Source: Ichthyophonus hoferi
Lineage: Eukaryota; Opisthokonta; Ichthyosporea; Ichthyophonida; Ichthyophonidae
Direction: 5' to 3'
Assembly (NCBI GenBank): GCA_002751075.1
Contig: NAOQ01000031.1
Span: 215,701-277,450, forward strand
DNA length: 61,750 bases
A model generated the notes under the pieces. It worked only from the letters and a program-made list of their open reading frames with translations, was not told the DNA's origin and did not search any database. The translations under genes and the position numbers were made by a program. This document shows positions 13,081-25,865 of this stretch, one piece after another; within the stretch, counting starts at the first letter, position 1, and the number at the start of each line of letters is the position of its first letter.

Positions 13081-13376
13081 GTACATAATAGTATAATGGT
13101 ATAATGGTATAATGGTATAATAGTCTAATAGTAGTTTAATAATAATACAATAGTATAATGATACAACATACAGAATAATAATAGTATAATGATGTAATGG
13201 TTTAATATTATAATGTTATAATAGTATAATGGTGTAATTGTATAAATAACATAATGGTGTAGCGGTATAATATTGTGACAATATAATAATAATATAATAT
13301 AATAATATAATACTATTAAAATAGTATGATAGTATAATAATATAATAGTATAACAGTATAACAGTATAATAAAACA
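13080..13376. repeat. Degenerate TATAATGG/TATAATAG minisatellite
   Basis: About 300 bases are built from TATAATGGTA-, TATAATAGTA- and TATAACAGTA-like units of eight to ten bases, cleanest near 13090-13125 and 13330-13370. The open frames across it are simple-sequence artefacts. Confidence 0.8.
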
Positions 13377-13495
13377 TTGTAATGCATATGCTATAAGTAA
13401 AGATATGGTCGTCTACAAAAACCGCCAATATTGTTACGACATATGAGAATAGGCGTCTGCAATATGTATTGCAGAACTTATTAGTCATAACTTGT

Positions 13496-13745
13496 CACAT
13501 ATCGATTGTTCTAGTATGTGGTCAGATTTGTTAAATATTACACAATCATTATGGTGTAATCAAAGATCCCTACTGGGCGTCGTCTATGAGCTGTACTAAT
13601 TTTAAAAGAATATATAAGCTGGCCCAGACTGGTTCTGGGCATGCGTTATAGCTCGTAAACGTGGTGTACGAATTTATTGGAGTGGCTAAGCTACACATTG
13701 GCTTAGTCTAAGCGCGCTCGATTTTGGAGCATATTTAAATAGATA
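13496..13745 (+). repeat. Dispersed repeat family B copy (reference orientation)
   Basis: It starts with ATATCGATTGTTCTAGTATG and runs to a TTTTGGAGCATATTTAAAT end. Related copies are at 15560-15790, 52540-52765 and 51470-51605 (reverse), 54180-55010 (forward, interrupted), 55625-55860 and 59425-59830 (reverse). A short forward piece is at 21136-21225. The conserved CTGGTTCTG / CAGAACC block in the middle makes alignment easy. No protein is encoded. Confidence 0.75.
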
Positions 13746-13902
13746 AATAAATAAGTTATGTCTTATGTCTAATAATTAATCCAAATATAATAATTGACTA
13801 TTTAAGGCTACGTGAAATCCTGCGGTTAAAACTAAAAATAGAGACCACATCTGAAATGTAATCTTTGTTATATGTTGTAATCGCATTTAAACACATTCTT
13901 TT

Positions 13903-14208
13903 TGTTGGGATACAAATAACTGGCTAGAAGATGTTAAAGATAACTACGATTATTTTACATCAATGGTAATGCTCTTATGTATCATAATTGGCTTGTGCAC
14001 GTGAACGTCTAATTAATCTAAAATTTAATTCTAATGATTTTTAAGGAATTACATGTCTTTATTTTATTCAGATATTTCTTATGAACCATTTACTCATCAG
14101 TAATCCTCTCACTCATTATCATTCGTTTATTGATCCATTGTGACTAATATTAATTGATTGCAAGAGCTGTTAGGTCTGGAGTTGACCTCTTTTCATTTGA
14201 ATGATAAT
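13903..14208 (+). repeat. Dispersed repeat family A copy
   Basis: It matches 41686-42030 in the same orientation, from the GATACAAATAACT end through the GTGAACGTCTAATTAATCTA block to TCTGGAGTTGACCTCT. It is diverged but aligns along its whole length. Confidence 0.7.
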
Positions 14209-14513
14209 ACACTACAAACGTATGTATTCTTGGATTACAAGAACAGTATGATATAGTATGTATGATATAGTATAATATAGTGGGGTACATTTTGTAATTA
14301 TAAAGTATTACAACATAATATAATGGTCCTTCCCAAGAGTGACCTCCAGGTTGAAATGCCATTTGCGGTCATAAAGACTAGATACTTTACAATATATATT
14401 CAAATATAATGTACTTTCATGTGACTGTAAAACAACAGCATTTTCTTTTTGACAGAAATATAGTAGTAGTTCAGTGTAATGTCTTATAATATCTATTGAA
14501 AATAAAGCCAATA

Positions 14514-14712
14514 TCTGTTGTACTGGGTTCTGTCTGGCTGTTGCCGTCCGCTAAAGGACAGGCTAAAGCTCTAGCTAGTTGCTCTTAAATCTCCCTCTGT
14601 TGACTAAAGATATAGAAGCCTTCGGTTTCTTACCTGGCAATGTGTTGTGCATATCGTAACTGTAATCTAATTGTGGCTGTGTGTATATATGGCTAATGCA
14701 TTGTTCCTATCA
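14514..14712 (+). repeat. Dispersed repeat family D copy
   Basis: About 200 bases (CTGGCTGTTGCCG through AATCTCCCTCTGTTGA to TGTGTATATATGG) recur at 50140-50330. Further family D related segments are at 20030-20250, 21735-21960 and 49745-49990. Confidence 0.65.
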
Positions 14713-15149
14713 GAAAAAGCGACACTAGACTCAATTAGTTGGCCTCCTAGTCAAGTATCTGGGTCATCAACTTCCACTTCTTTAACATATAACCCCGAAC
14801 TAATAAGAAATATTGATTCTTCACAAAGAATCTCTATCAAACTTAACTAAGAAGGAATATCTTTTCTTTCTAGTAATCAGCGAATATAATAAAAATAAAC
14901 TGTAAAAGTGCAGTGAGTGCTTTGGTTCCAGCAATATCGTATCCTTTCTTCTTTGAAGGCGCCGATTAAGTATGATTTTATGTTTAATTTGAGCCTTGCG
15001 GTGTGAATATAATCTGAAATTCAAATTACTAGATGTTTTGTAAGTAATTGCAATTACTTAGATTATAATTTATTATGGTTAGACCGTAGGATTTAGAATT
15101 ATATTTCATTCTTTTTTTCCCAAGACAAAAAAAAAGCCAAGAAGAATAT

Positions 15150-15225
15150 AGAAATTTGCGGAAGTTCTAGTGACTTATCCAGAGGTTTCAGGGGCTCCAA
15201 TTAGATGTTTAAACGTGTCTCTTGC
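15150..15225 (+). repeat. Family C head fragment
   Basis: The sequence around GAAGTTCTAGTGACTTATCC matches the conserved first 50 or so bases of family C seen at 34268, 42205, 51605 and 54299. The rest of the repeat is missing or diverged. Confidence 0.55.
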
Positions 15226-15559
15226 TGGACCAGCAATGAAATCAGCTCTTAACTTTCGTACGTTTTCAAAAGAAAGTTGAGACGGGTGTAATATAGGAGA
15301 AGGCGTATATAATAGTTTTATCCTTAGCGGTCTATAGTAGTCTTTCACTAATTGAGGAATGAAAACCTTTTAACATGCCAAATTGACACTATTGACAGGC
15401 CGTGATATATAGTCATTGCATCCTATACTATCATAGCAATGACCCTACAACTGTAATACCCACCAGGTTTAAAAACCTTTTATACCTATACGTACTATTT
15501 TCTTTCTATAGGATGGCATGTTTATAATGTGCTCAATAATTGAGTTAATTATTAGTCTT

Positions 15560-15790
15560 TGATATGCTCCAAAATCCAAAACACTTAAACTGAGCTAATG
15601 CATAACTTAACTAATTAGTTCAAGTCATACACCACGTTTATGAATAAAAACACATGTCCAGAACCACTCTGGGCCCAACTTGTATATTTTATTAGAGTTG
15701 GTATTAGCTAATAGATGTCTAGTAGGGATATTTAATTACACCATAGAGATTGTACAATATTTAACTAGAACAATCAACATCGGTTACATA
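15560..15790 (-). repeat. Dispersed repeat family B copy
   Basis: The reverse complement aligns with 13496-13745 end to end, including the CAGAACCACTCTGGGC block and the GAACAATCAACATCG terminus. Confidence 0.7.
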
Positions 15791-16292
15791 TAATGATGCT
15801 AATACTAGTTGATCTTAATGTGGAGTACAGCATATTGCAACATTCCTTTGAATAGTAATAACAATTAACACATGCCCTCAGACTTAGCACCTCTCACTGA
15901 TAGATAGTTCACACTGAGCTATTACCACAATCACACTTAAGCGTATTAAGAGAGGGATCCCTCTACAGCTACTAGATAATTACAATTATTACGACAGCTA
16001 AGGATATAACCAACATACACTCGCTTCAACTTTCTATTGAAAGCGGATCAGAGCTAAGAGCTGCCTCTATTGCTAGCTCAGCAAGATACACTTTACAACA
16101 TCTAATTAGAATCCCTGAGCCTCTCTCTACCTAGTTATTTGTATCTTAACATATTTATTATATGGCTGATAAATACATGATACGATCGGTAACTAAAATA
16201 TTGTGTAATTCTTCGTACAATCTAGCCCTTAATATTGCACCCAACATAATAGCATAATAGACATATATCCTTTGTACAATCTGTTCGTATCT

Positions 16293-16298
16293 TTTATT
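16293..16298 (-). terminator. Candidate poly(A) signal for the 16.4 kb gene
   Basis: AATAAA on the - strand, about 125 bases past the stop codon of the gene on its right. Confidence 0.45.
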
Positions 16299-16422
16299 TT
16301 TTTCATAAGTAATATTTTTAAGATAGATTCATATTCATCTATATAATTCTTAATGATATTATGACTACTTTGCTTTCTCCGCATTGACATGCACAGGATA
16401 TATATATACGGACACTTAGGGT

Positions 16423-18416
16423 TTACTTTGCGGCGACCGCTTCAATATCACCACTTTCATTCTTCTTGTAAACAATAAACTTTCTTCCCTCAGGGACTGT
16501 CTCGGGTACGTTCCTCAATATGTACGGGTCCTCCATCGTATGTCGAGCCAAGGTTGGGGGAGTACTGTGTGAACGCTGTGGTCTTTCATTAGGAGAACGG
16601 CTTTGATTCTCATCTGTATGTCTACGATCGTGTTTAAAGATATGGGCATGATCTCTATGGTTAAGTGCTGCGGCAGGAGGAATCATCTGAGTTATGTCAG
16701 GATTTGTAAGAGAAACAGCAGGACGAGCCGTCGGCATTGACACGCGCCGACCCTGACCTACGTATTCACTAGAAAAGAGAATGAATTTTTGGTGTTTTTC
16801 CAAAACATGAACTAGACCAAACAATGTTTTCATTACAACTCGAATATCTTCGTTGGCCCGTGTAATACAATTATCACTATTTTCTGACAAACACTCCCAC
16901 AGTACTCGTAGATCATCCACATCTCCAAAGGTTGCCAGGGCCGACCTTGCTACATGTAAATGCTGCTTTTGGATGAAACTATATACGGCGTCAGCATATC
17001 GTTCTGTAGTAAGGAATGCCTGGTCTGCCATTCTAAGGGCAACGTTGATTTGACGCATGTTACAGTCACGATGGTTGCAATGACGTTGCATCAACAGAGT
17101 GGTCTCTTTAGTAACCCACTCTTTCCTTAACGACAATCCTATTAAATGTTTTTTATTTTCCTCTGCAATAGCAAACAATTTATCGGTATATATTCGTAAT
17201 CGCTTTTTCTGCATTACATCTATCGCTGCCTTTTCGTTCTTATTTGACCATTTTGGTGTCGCAATTTGGGGCAAGAGCTTCCCTTCTTTCTTTTCTTTTT
17301 TGTTGTTTTGCCCTTTAGAAGTTTGTCCTAATATTCCAGCTGAGTTTGTGATAGAAAAGAAGGAGCTAAGAGCATGCCATGAACGTGACGTATGTTCAGA
17401 GTGGGGGAGAGGAAGGGAACTTGATGTCCTATGATCAACAAGAGGGGATATAGTACTATTATTACTATGGTCACGGTTATGGTTCTCTGACACCTTTGAC
17501 TCTACACCGTGTCTACGCATAGGTATTTCAGTTAATTGTCTTTTGAACTCGCTAAAACTATGAAGGAAATGGTATTTGAAATCATCGGATGTGCCTAACA
17601 TGGTCCCTTCATGTCCATGTCCTTGTCCACTGTGGCTGTGACTTCTCTGCGTGCGCGGGGAAGGGAAGGAATCGGGTTGATCAAAGCCTTCTGAGGTACC
17701 AGCTTTACCATCTATACCTGTACCTACCACATTCATAAATGGTGGCGGTGTAGGAGTTTGTGTGAAGGATTCCCCCTCATAATGATGTGGCACGGATCTA
17801 AGTTTTAATATTGGTGTCCCCTTAACTGAATTAGATCTCTCATTTGAAATTGGTTTTTCGTAATTAACAGAGTTTTCGACAAATTGTACTGAACGTCGTC
17901 TAATAGGCTTTGAAGTCACACCTGCATGTACTTCTATATTGGCCGTGTGGGGTGAAAGGGTTTTAGGAGCATGATTTAAGGAGCCCGAGTCAGTCTCTTC
18001 GTTGTGTGGCATTGTTAACTTAAAGTTGCGGTTTTCTATATCTTTCGTCTTTATTCTGTCATCATCTATGCAACTATGGCGTCTAGTTAACGTTGAGTTT
18101 TCCGGCTGTTTCAGGCATGGAGATGGACGCGTTATCTCCTTAGGAAGCGACGAAGACGACGCTGATAGTTCATGATCACTATTGTGATCATTATTGTGCT
18201 TATGCTCCTTTCCACTGCCATGTGAAGGTTTGATCTCTTCAATACTACTAACAGTGAGCGTAGTAGAAATAAGATGTCGAATATTGGATATGTTATGAAG
18301 AATCAGCGGTTTGGGTTTTGGCCTGAGGTCAGTCGTTTCTCTCTCTGGTGCATTATGTGGAGGTTTCATTGCTTTCATAACCATGATAGCGGAAAGGACA
18401 AGACCCCCACATACAG
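16423..18416 (-). CDS. Unrecognised His/Ser-rich protein, large terminal exon
   Basis: One exon encodes 653 residues from an ATG at 18384, ending in GDIEAVAAK. I do not recognise the family. The frame stays open upstream of that ATG to a good acceptor (CTCTGCAG, exon start 18416), adding AVCGGLVLSAIMVMKAM, a hydrophobic stretch that looks like a membrane segment. I therefore think 18384 is internal and that 5' exons lie to the right, though I could not find them. Residues about 1-380 are low complexity (Ser, His, Pro, Arg), including RSHSHSGQGHGHEG. Residues about 383-541 look like a compact helical domain with one CNHRDC pair. The last 110 are again disordered. Membrane location is inference. 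The sustained frame and balanced codon use make it a real gene. Confidence 0.75.
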
Positions 18417-18419
18417 CTG

Positions 18420-20030
18420 CAGAGTTTTAATTGTTTTATTTTTATATATATATTTATATATAAACATGTGTATTTGTGTGGAGGAATATATATATATATA
18501 TTGGACGTGTTGCTATCTTTAACTAGAGGAACGTTTTGTACGCTGGCTTGTTATTTGATCTACAAATATAAAATAAAATATTTCAACTATGTATTTACAA
18601 GAGCAATGCTTGTATATTAACGTTTCTAAAGATTGTGTTTATGCTTAAATGATTCAATAAAGCAATGTGTAGACAAAAAATATGGAAACAGCTATATTGT
18701 AGTGCATGACAAGTGAGGATTATCTAAATTCTAAATTCATTCAAACACTATGTTAGCTTGAAGCGCTTGTTCGTATGGGTATGGGGTAAAGTAATAAAGT
18801 ATCATAATTTGCTTGATTATGTAAGGCGAGGGTTACTAGTCACTACAGTAACCATGCAAATTTAAATAAAACATAGAGTACTTTGTGCTCGGACATAACT
18901 ATGATAATAATAGAGGTCAATATAGAGTCACAATAGATAAGCTGTGTTCCATATTAGGAATAAATCTAACCGCAATGTGTGGTATGTACTTTACCATTAT
19001 TATCCAATCATAACTCTTGAAAGCACTATTTACCCTTAATGGACCCCCTAAAATATATAACTAAAATTTTAATAAGGTTTGGTTTGTATCCTGAAATATA
19101 TAGATTGTTATAAAATATATAAAAATACTTATACTATAATATTTATATTATAATTGTATATATTACACATATATAAATTTTTTATTTTTCTATTTACTAA
19201 TATATCTACTCTTAAATCCATATCACATGGAATGTATTTTTGTAGAAACAATAGGGATTTTTGATCTAGTCAAACGGGAAAGCCACAAGGCCATTCGCTA
19301 TTGGCTGCAAAGATCAATTGCGTAAATGTATAACGTGGCCGGTGGGCCGGTATAGATAGTTAACTCCTACATGACACCAATATTGTTGGTCCAAACACCT
19401 TACGTTCTTTGTTTTTATATATAAAAATATTCTTTAGAAAATAAAAAGCATCTACTTTATAAATAACAAATTTTATATCAATTCTGCTGATGCTTCACAA
19501 GCATGCTCGTGTCGGGATCATAGATACTTATGACTGTAAAGGCACTATAATATGATTATGGTATGGCTTGACTTTTGCAAATATATATAAATATAGATAT
19601 AGGTTAAACGACCTAAACCATATTTTCATTTTCATACATACATATATATGTATTTATATAAAAAACTAGGTCAGTGATAGTCAATCAGATTGGCATAATT
19701 TTATTTCTGAGGTATATCCGACAATTATGCCATATGATCACTTATTTATAGATAAATGCACACACAACGTTACGCGGTTATTACTAACTGAATTAACTGA
19801 GCAGGAAAGTGGGCATCTACACCACATATGAAGAAGTCTAAGGTATAATTGAATTCTAAGGTGTCACACCACTTGTATGTAATGACTCTTGTGCAATGAA
19901 AGTGACCTCTTCTTTAGACCGCACGCCAAGCCTGGGTTTACTCTTATCTTTTAGATTTTAGATTTGGCCCGCCAAAGCAAGTCTAAACAATAGGCAATGG
20001 AAACCATTTTGGAAATGTTAGCTTAGAACT
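18420..20030. other. Intergenic, no recognised feature
   Basis: AT-rich with short TA runs near 18444-18503 and 19565-19660. The missing 5' exons of the 16.4 kb gene may lie here or further right, but I could not define any. Confidence 0.4.
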
Positions 20031-20250
20031 CTTATAAAGGTAAGAACTCTAAACTGGAATAAATAAAATAGATACATACTACTATATAAAGGTAGTTCCT
20101 GAACCCCAAAACTCGTTTATAAATGTCTAACATAACATAACACATTTCCTTATTTCCTTACGTAATACAAATGCATTTGCCAATAAGGTGACGCTACTAC
20201 TAGGAATTTATTACTTGATGACAAGGTGCAATTGGCATTGGGTAGTTTAG
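20030..20250 (+). repeat. Family D related segment
   Basis: The sequence with GTTCCTGAACCCCAAAACTC and AATAAGGTGACGCTACTACT resembles 21880-21960 and 49870-49990. It is diverged; boundaries are approximate. Confidence 0.5.
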
Positions 20251-21135
20251 AATGTGCTAGAGTGTCAATACATGCTTTCCCTTATAGTTAAAAAATCAAT
20301 TACACTTACTTCAACTTCTTAACTTTAATTTATCTCTCTTCCCACACATATCACAAATTACCTCGGGTAAGCAGCTATATATATACATAGCTCTTCTACT
20401 TATATTAGACGCTGGGTTCCATACAATCACACTAATAAACAGGCGTTAGTAATATTAGAATGTAATGAACTCTTAAGATAAATAAATATGAAATTACAAT
20501 ATCTATTTGCCCGCGTATACTAAATTCCTACGATCCACACTTGGCCCTGTCACAGTCATACCCACACCCGTCACGTCATTATTTGTTGTATCCAATCATA
20601 TTGGAGATTGTTGTAAGACTCTTAAGCGTATTGCGGCTCCTTAATATCTATTTAATAGCACCAACATATAACCTGATTTATATTATTGTCTTAGCCAACA
20701 ATTTTAATGTGGGTATGTGTTAGCCCGTCTGCATTCCTAGTTTGCATATCATTATGTATTGCGATTTGGAACTGGTCTTCTTTAATTGAAGACTTGATCC
20801 TCGTCTAAAGTTTCGGGTTTTCCTGTTGCCGAATTGTATGTTATAGTATGATGGTCAATCGTAGTTTCGCTGAGATTTAATTGTCATTGAAATCCCTTAT
20901 CTAAATCGAATCAATAGAAAGGGATGCGCTTTCCAGACCAGCAACACCTGTAAGTTGCAGAATATGTGTGATTCGAATGAATGCAACAGAGTATTGTTTC
21001 TTTATCCTTCTGGAATTTCTTGGGCATTGTTAGTTAGATTAATCTTCGTTATTGGGAGCGATAATATTTGTGGCTCTAATCGGGCGCCTATGATAGATTG
21101 GTTTATTAGTGTTGATATGATGTTTGCTTATACTT

Positions 21136-21225
21136 GTCACATATCGATTGTTCTAGTACGTAGTGGGATTACTTATGTAAATCTTGCTAAATCTTTATGT
21201 TGTAATCAACGATCCCTACTGGACG
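21136..21225 (+). repeat. Family B 5' fragment
   Basis: CACATATCGATTGTTCTAGT through GATCCCTACTGGACGTC matches 13496-13590, then similarity stops abruptly. Confidence 0.65.
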
Positions 21226-21327
21226 TCCGTCTTTTAGTCGTAATCTTGATCTTTGGGTATCTTTCTCCAAGTTTGTTGTTGACCACCGTTAGACAACTAC
21301 TCGTTGAGGTGGAATCGAATAAGTTAA

Positions 21328-21498
21328 AATTATCTGGTAAAAGAGCTTCTGGAAGAACCTTGGCCCTCGGTTGATGATTCTAAATCAATAGGAAGGTCTA
21401 CCTTAGCCTTTTTGTCTTTTCTCGCAGACGGCGGTGATGGGAGGTAGTACGAATTTACATTTGTATAGTTGTCGCTAGAGGATGAATTACCGGACATA
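21328..21498 (-). CDS. Possible short exon or small ORF
   Basis: A - strand frame opens with ATG at 21498 and reads MSGNSSSSDNYTNVNSYYLP, then a Pro/Ser- and Lys-rich stretch, to a TAA at 21328 (56 residues). Base composition is more balanced than its surroundings. The same phase further on carries NGGQQQTWRKIPKDQDYD beyond stops, near 21232-21285. It could be a first exon (for instance of the gene at 16.4 kb), a relic, or chance. A weak donor-like GTTCTT lies inside the frame. I cannot assign a function. Confidence 0.25.
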
Positions 21499-21734
21499 AC
21501 TGGAAATAAATATCAATGGGTATTTTTTAAAGAAATTCAAAACGCAACACATTTTCTTAGATATTTATTTTTCAGCCGGTCCTGTTTATAGACCCGAGTT
21601 GGTTATATCCTTGCCCTATGGTTACGGACCTGTTCGTTTTCATGAAAAGAGATAAATCATGAGTAAGTAGCGATCTTGAGTTTTAACGATTGGCTTATTC
21701 GGGGCTATTCCCATAAAATGACTTACAGTCTATA

Positions 21735-21960
21735 GGCCCCAATGCTTTATTAAGCTATTAAGCCTTCAAGGCGCTCCAAGTATGTACACTACAAGTATAC
21801 AAGTACAAAAATAAATCGGGTCTAGTTTTATGGAGCTTTCCATCCTTAAATAGCGCCTAAACTACACGTATAAACTAATTTATTTCCTAAACCTCAAAAC
21901 TCATTCGCGAATGTCTAGCATAACACATTTCCCTAACATAATAATATGTTTATTATATAC
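21735..21960 (+). repeat. Family D related segment
   Basis: The stretch from CCCCAATGCTTTATTAAG through GGAGCTTTCCATCCTTAAAT recurs at 49745-49900 with the same order of blocks. Confidence 0.6.
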
Positions 21961-24005
21961 CGTCGGACCAGAGTTCTTCACGTTTAGATAGATTATCCTT
22001 TGCTATTGTTACCTATTAGGGTCAATAGGAATCTGAACTTTACACATGTATTTGATGTTTTCTCATTGTTTATATGTACATAATAGGTTCCCAAAGCAGC
22101 AATAATAATATTATTATTTACTGTGACTGTTTGTTATTACAGTTCTTCAGTCATCAAATCTATAGTATGTTTTTTTGATTCGGAAGTGGTAGAAATTTAT
22201 CATTCAGGTTCTTTATTGGACGGTCAACTAGTCAAGTCTGAAGCTGCCAAACCATTAGAGAATATTTGTATAGTGCCAAATCTATGACTGCAGTGGTTTA
22301 GATCATAGTTATTGTTCACATTGCAATTTGCAAGGTAAGAAGTATAAATAAAGCATATCTAAGTTCAAAACAATTTTGTGTTCTACATGCAAAAATCACA
22401 AAGGCTTTAGCTTGTCCGTTACTTATTGATAACTACTTAGAAAAACTAGAGGAAGATAGGCACGCCGTACGTCAAATAAAATTCAGTACAGCAGGCACTT
22501 GTCCTATTTCCATTTCCAATAGAGTTATGAACCTTTGTTACAATTACAGTACTATCTGCAATCTTCAACGTACCATTTAGCCAGCTGCTCATCCAGTGGT
22601 TTTTCCTTCCTTATCAACAATCATCAGAAATATACCTTCCTTTAAACATAGGCAATTTTCAAATATGCAGCCATAGCATTGGATCACTTAATGCTCTCCC
22701 AAGTAAGTCTGCTAACTACCAACTTAGACCACGGAAACGTGCCACTCATTGCCATTTATCCTATTTCCAGTCAACAGGAACCTCTTTTCATTGCATCCAT
22801 TTCAATTTATTCTTATCTTCATATTCCCATTGCAAAAATATGAGTGATCAACCTAATTATGACACCATTTTCTAGCATCCAGAATATATTTTCCCTGATT
22901 ATTGCTAAACCCATGTAACACATGGCAAAATCCTCTGCCTCCACAGATGCACATGTAGATGCACATGTAGAGCAAATCAAAAGCCTTATTGCAGCTTTTG
23001 CCTTCCTATTAATGAATTTGTGCTCCCAACTCTCCACTCAGGACACTCTGATGACTGATCATGTGCCTACAGCTTCCTATAATGTGGAGATGGACCCTCC
23101 AATGAGTTCTTTTTCCAGCTAAAATTATATGTCATCAATAAATACCATCCTGTCACTCCACCCCAGGCACATTCTAGAAATTTGGCAGTGGATGCTGCTG
23201 AACCAAAGCTAGATGTGTTGTCTCTTAACATTTACTCCCATTACCCTAACAAGATTTTTACCACATCAGGTCAAATTCCTACCCTTTCTTGCAGTAGACT
23301 AAGGACTTATATGGATTCCACATTACCCAGTGGTGCCAGTTTCAGTTTGACACTGAGCCAGCCATGAATATTAATCTTGCTGTTCAAAATGGGCAGGTAC
23401 CCCTTAGGTCAGACTATCTAGCCCTACATTATCTCATATGCCTGGTGGGTGCTGAGGAGAAAGAATATGATGGTCTCCAGACCACTGACATCAATGAATG
23501 GGCTTTTGATAAATTTATTAAGCTCAAGCATTTTTTTGGCAACGTGTCCAGTGCTATAATAACCTACTACCTTGATGAGTCTTTTAATGCTCACTTAAAA
23601 AAATAAAGAAACAGGGACACAATTCCTCATCTAGTTTCATATTCGTGCCATGCATTTCACGAACACCCTCTATCAGCCCTCCCAATCTTCTTTGGCTGTT
23701 AGGGTATTCTCTGTTCTGCACAATAAATCCACGTACTCAATCTGCTTGGATAACCTCAGAGCCACTTTAGATTCATTAATAATCTGAAATATTTGTTCAG
23801 TGATATCCAACTTGGATATAATTAGCCAGATTGATCAGAGAAATAGAAATTGCACTCCTGCTGTTCTTCTGCTGACTTCCTACAATCATCCACATTGCCA
23901 AGAAACTGATAGAAGGTTTAGAGAGAGACAAATTCATTTATCACAATAGGATATTTCTGTCTCCACCAATGCTCTCTCTTGTTAGTTCCATACTGACCAT
24001 CTAGG

Positions 24006-24152
24006 CATTTTTTTGGTGTGACTCATGTTGTTCTGGACCTACACGAATTGCACAATGTCAATCAACAGTCCACAGTGATCACTTATTTTGCTAGGTTATT
24101 CTACACCCTTTCTCCAGGGTAATCAGTCCTTCCCTCCAATTCATTTATCATT
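24006..24152 (+). repeat. 147-base duplication, left copy at gap edge
   Basis: This block is identical to 24756-24902, exactly 750 bases away. The right copy begins at the first base after the N run; the left copy ends four bases before it. Confidence 0.97.
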
Positions 24153-24156
24153 CTGA

Positions 24157-24755
24157 NNNNNNNNNNNNNNNNNNNNNNNNNNNNNNNNNNNNNNNNNNNN
24201 NNNNNNNNNNNNNNNNNNNNNNNNNNNNNNNNNNNNNNNNNNNNNNNNNNNNNNNNNNNNNNNNNNNNNNNNNNNNNNNNNNNNNNNNNNNNNNNNNNNN
24301 NNNNNNNNNNNNNNNNNNNNNNNNNNNNNNNNNNNNNNNNNNNNNNNNNNNNNNNNNNNNNNNNNNNNNNNNNNNNNNNNNNNNNNNNNNNNNNNNNNNN
24401 NNNNNNNNNNNNNNNNNNNNNNNNNNNNNNNNNNNNNNNNNNNNNNNNNNNNNNNNNNNNNNNNNNNNNNNNNNNNNNNNNNNNNNNNNNNNNNNNNNNN
24501 NNNNNNNNNNNNNNNNNNNNNNNNNNNNNNNNNNNNNNNNNNNNNNNNNNNNNNNNNNNNNNNNNNNNNNNNNNNNNNNNNNNNNNNNNNNNNNNNNNNN
24601 NNNNNNNNNNNNNNNNNNNNNNNNNNNNNNNNNNNNNNNNNNNNNNNNNNNNNNNNNNNNNNNNNNNNNNNNNNNNNNNNNNNNNNNNNNNNNNNNNNNN
24701 NNNNNNNNNNNNNNNNNNNNNNNNNNNNNNNNNNNNNNNNNNNNNNNNNNNNNNN
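24157..24755. other. Assembly gap (N run)
   Basis: 599 undetermined bases, flanked by the two copies of an identical 147-base block. Confidence 1.
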
Positions 24756-24902
24756 CATTTTTTTGGTGTGACTCATGTTGTTCTGGACCTACACGAATTG
24801 CACAATGTCAATCAACAGTCCACAGTGATCACTTATTTTGCTAGGTTATTCTACACCCTTTCTCCAGGGTAATCAGTCCTTCCCTCCAATTCATTTATCA
24901 TT
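24756..24902 (+). repeat. 147-base duplication, right copy at gap edge
   Basis: Identical to 24006-24152. After it the sequence reads AAGAGTGGG, whereas the left copy continues CTGA into the gap. Confidence 0.97.
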
Positions 24903-25194
24903 AAGAGTGGGTACAGCAGGCCCATCTACAAGAAAATATCACAATGCCTTCAAAGACATGACACCTACTCATGTCAACATCACAACGAGCACAGAAGACA
25001 CCAGTACAGCTACATCTCAAGGTACTATTACTCTTCAGGCAACAATTGGGGACATCACACATGATGTAGTAGTATGAGATTCTCTCTACATTGACATGGC
25101 AGCATTCAATTTCTTCTTCCTTCCATCTCGTCATGGCCAAGGTTTTAGAACTACCTTCAATGATAATCTTTTGATGATATCAGTTCTTAAAATC

Positions 25195-25865
25195 ATTTTA
25201 TTATTATCAAAAGTCACAATTGCAAGCAATTATAGTATCCACTACAACTATTGATCACATCATGTGATCTCATAATTATCAAAGTTCTTACAATTCTGGA
25301 GCACCAACTACAAAAGGGATAACAATTTATACATTACATTAAGCACATTATATGCAACAGTTTTTACATCTTATAGCATCGAAGTTTCTACATATTATTA
25401 ACTTAACAAGTGACAGTGTTGTCCTATTAACTTTATTATAAATAAACTTTTTAGTAGAAACAGAAGGTATTAGTGCATCACTCTATGTATGATAATATCA
25501 GACTTGAATCCATCAGGAATGAAGAATAGTCTATAGTACAATATAATTTATAATATATTCAGTAAAAACTCTTGGCTACTCTAGTTGTTTAAGTATAAAG
25601 GAACGTTAGCTGCACCACTGTTCTTTATGGCTCTAAACGTACAAATGATTAGAAAACACTAACTACCAGGTTAACCAGAGAGAAGTGTCAAAACTAAATA
25701 AACCAATCCAATAAGTAGGCCCCTGATCAGAGATAAAAATAGCCAACTTTCAATAGAGAGACCATGACCAGAATATAAGAGAAAACTTAAAGGGAGGGAA
25801 GTTATAGACTAGTAAATATTAGAATATTGGCACACACAACATACACACATCCTTACTATTACAGG
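25195..25865 (+). repeat. 5' LTR of copia element
   Basis: It aligns with 30855-31505 in direct orientation. The outer boundary is uncertain by tens of bases because the first part has diverged. Confidence 0.75.

Larger units (their letters stand above)
22160..25150 (+). mobile_element. Degenerate coding relic, probably a transposable element, unclassified
   Basis: Several + strand stretches look coding by composition, including one Cys-rich stretch near 22270-22345, one around 23180-23606 and one around 24900-25080. None shows a reverse transcriptase, integrase or transposase I can name. Because it is broken in many places and sits beside LTR elements, I read it as an old mobile-element remnant. 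It also spans an assembly gap with duplicated flanks. Confidence 0.4.

Noticed and set aside
13216-13488. Open frame through the TATAATGG array, and Thr-Ile or Tyr-Ile-His-Thr frames at 57382-57666 and 58262-58605
   Set aside because: Products of simple tandem repeats.
20955-21374. 139-codon open frame on +
   Set aside because: It overlaps a family B fragment and has no recognisable domain or splice context.
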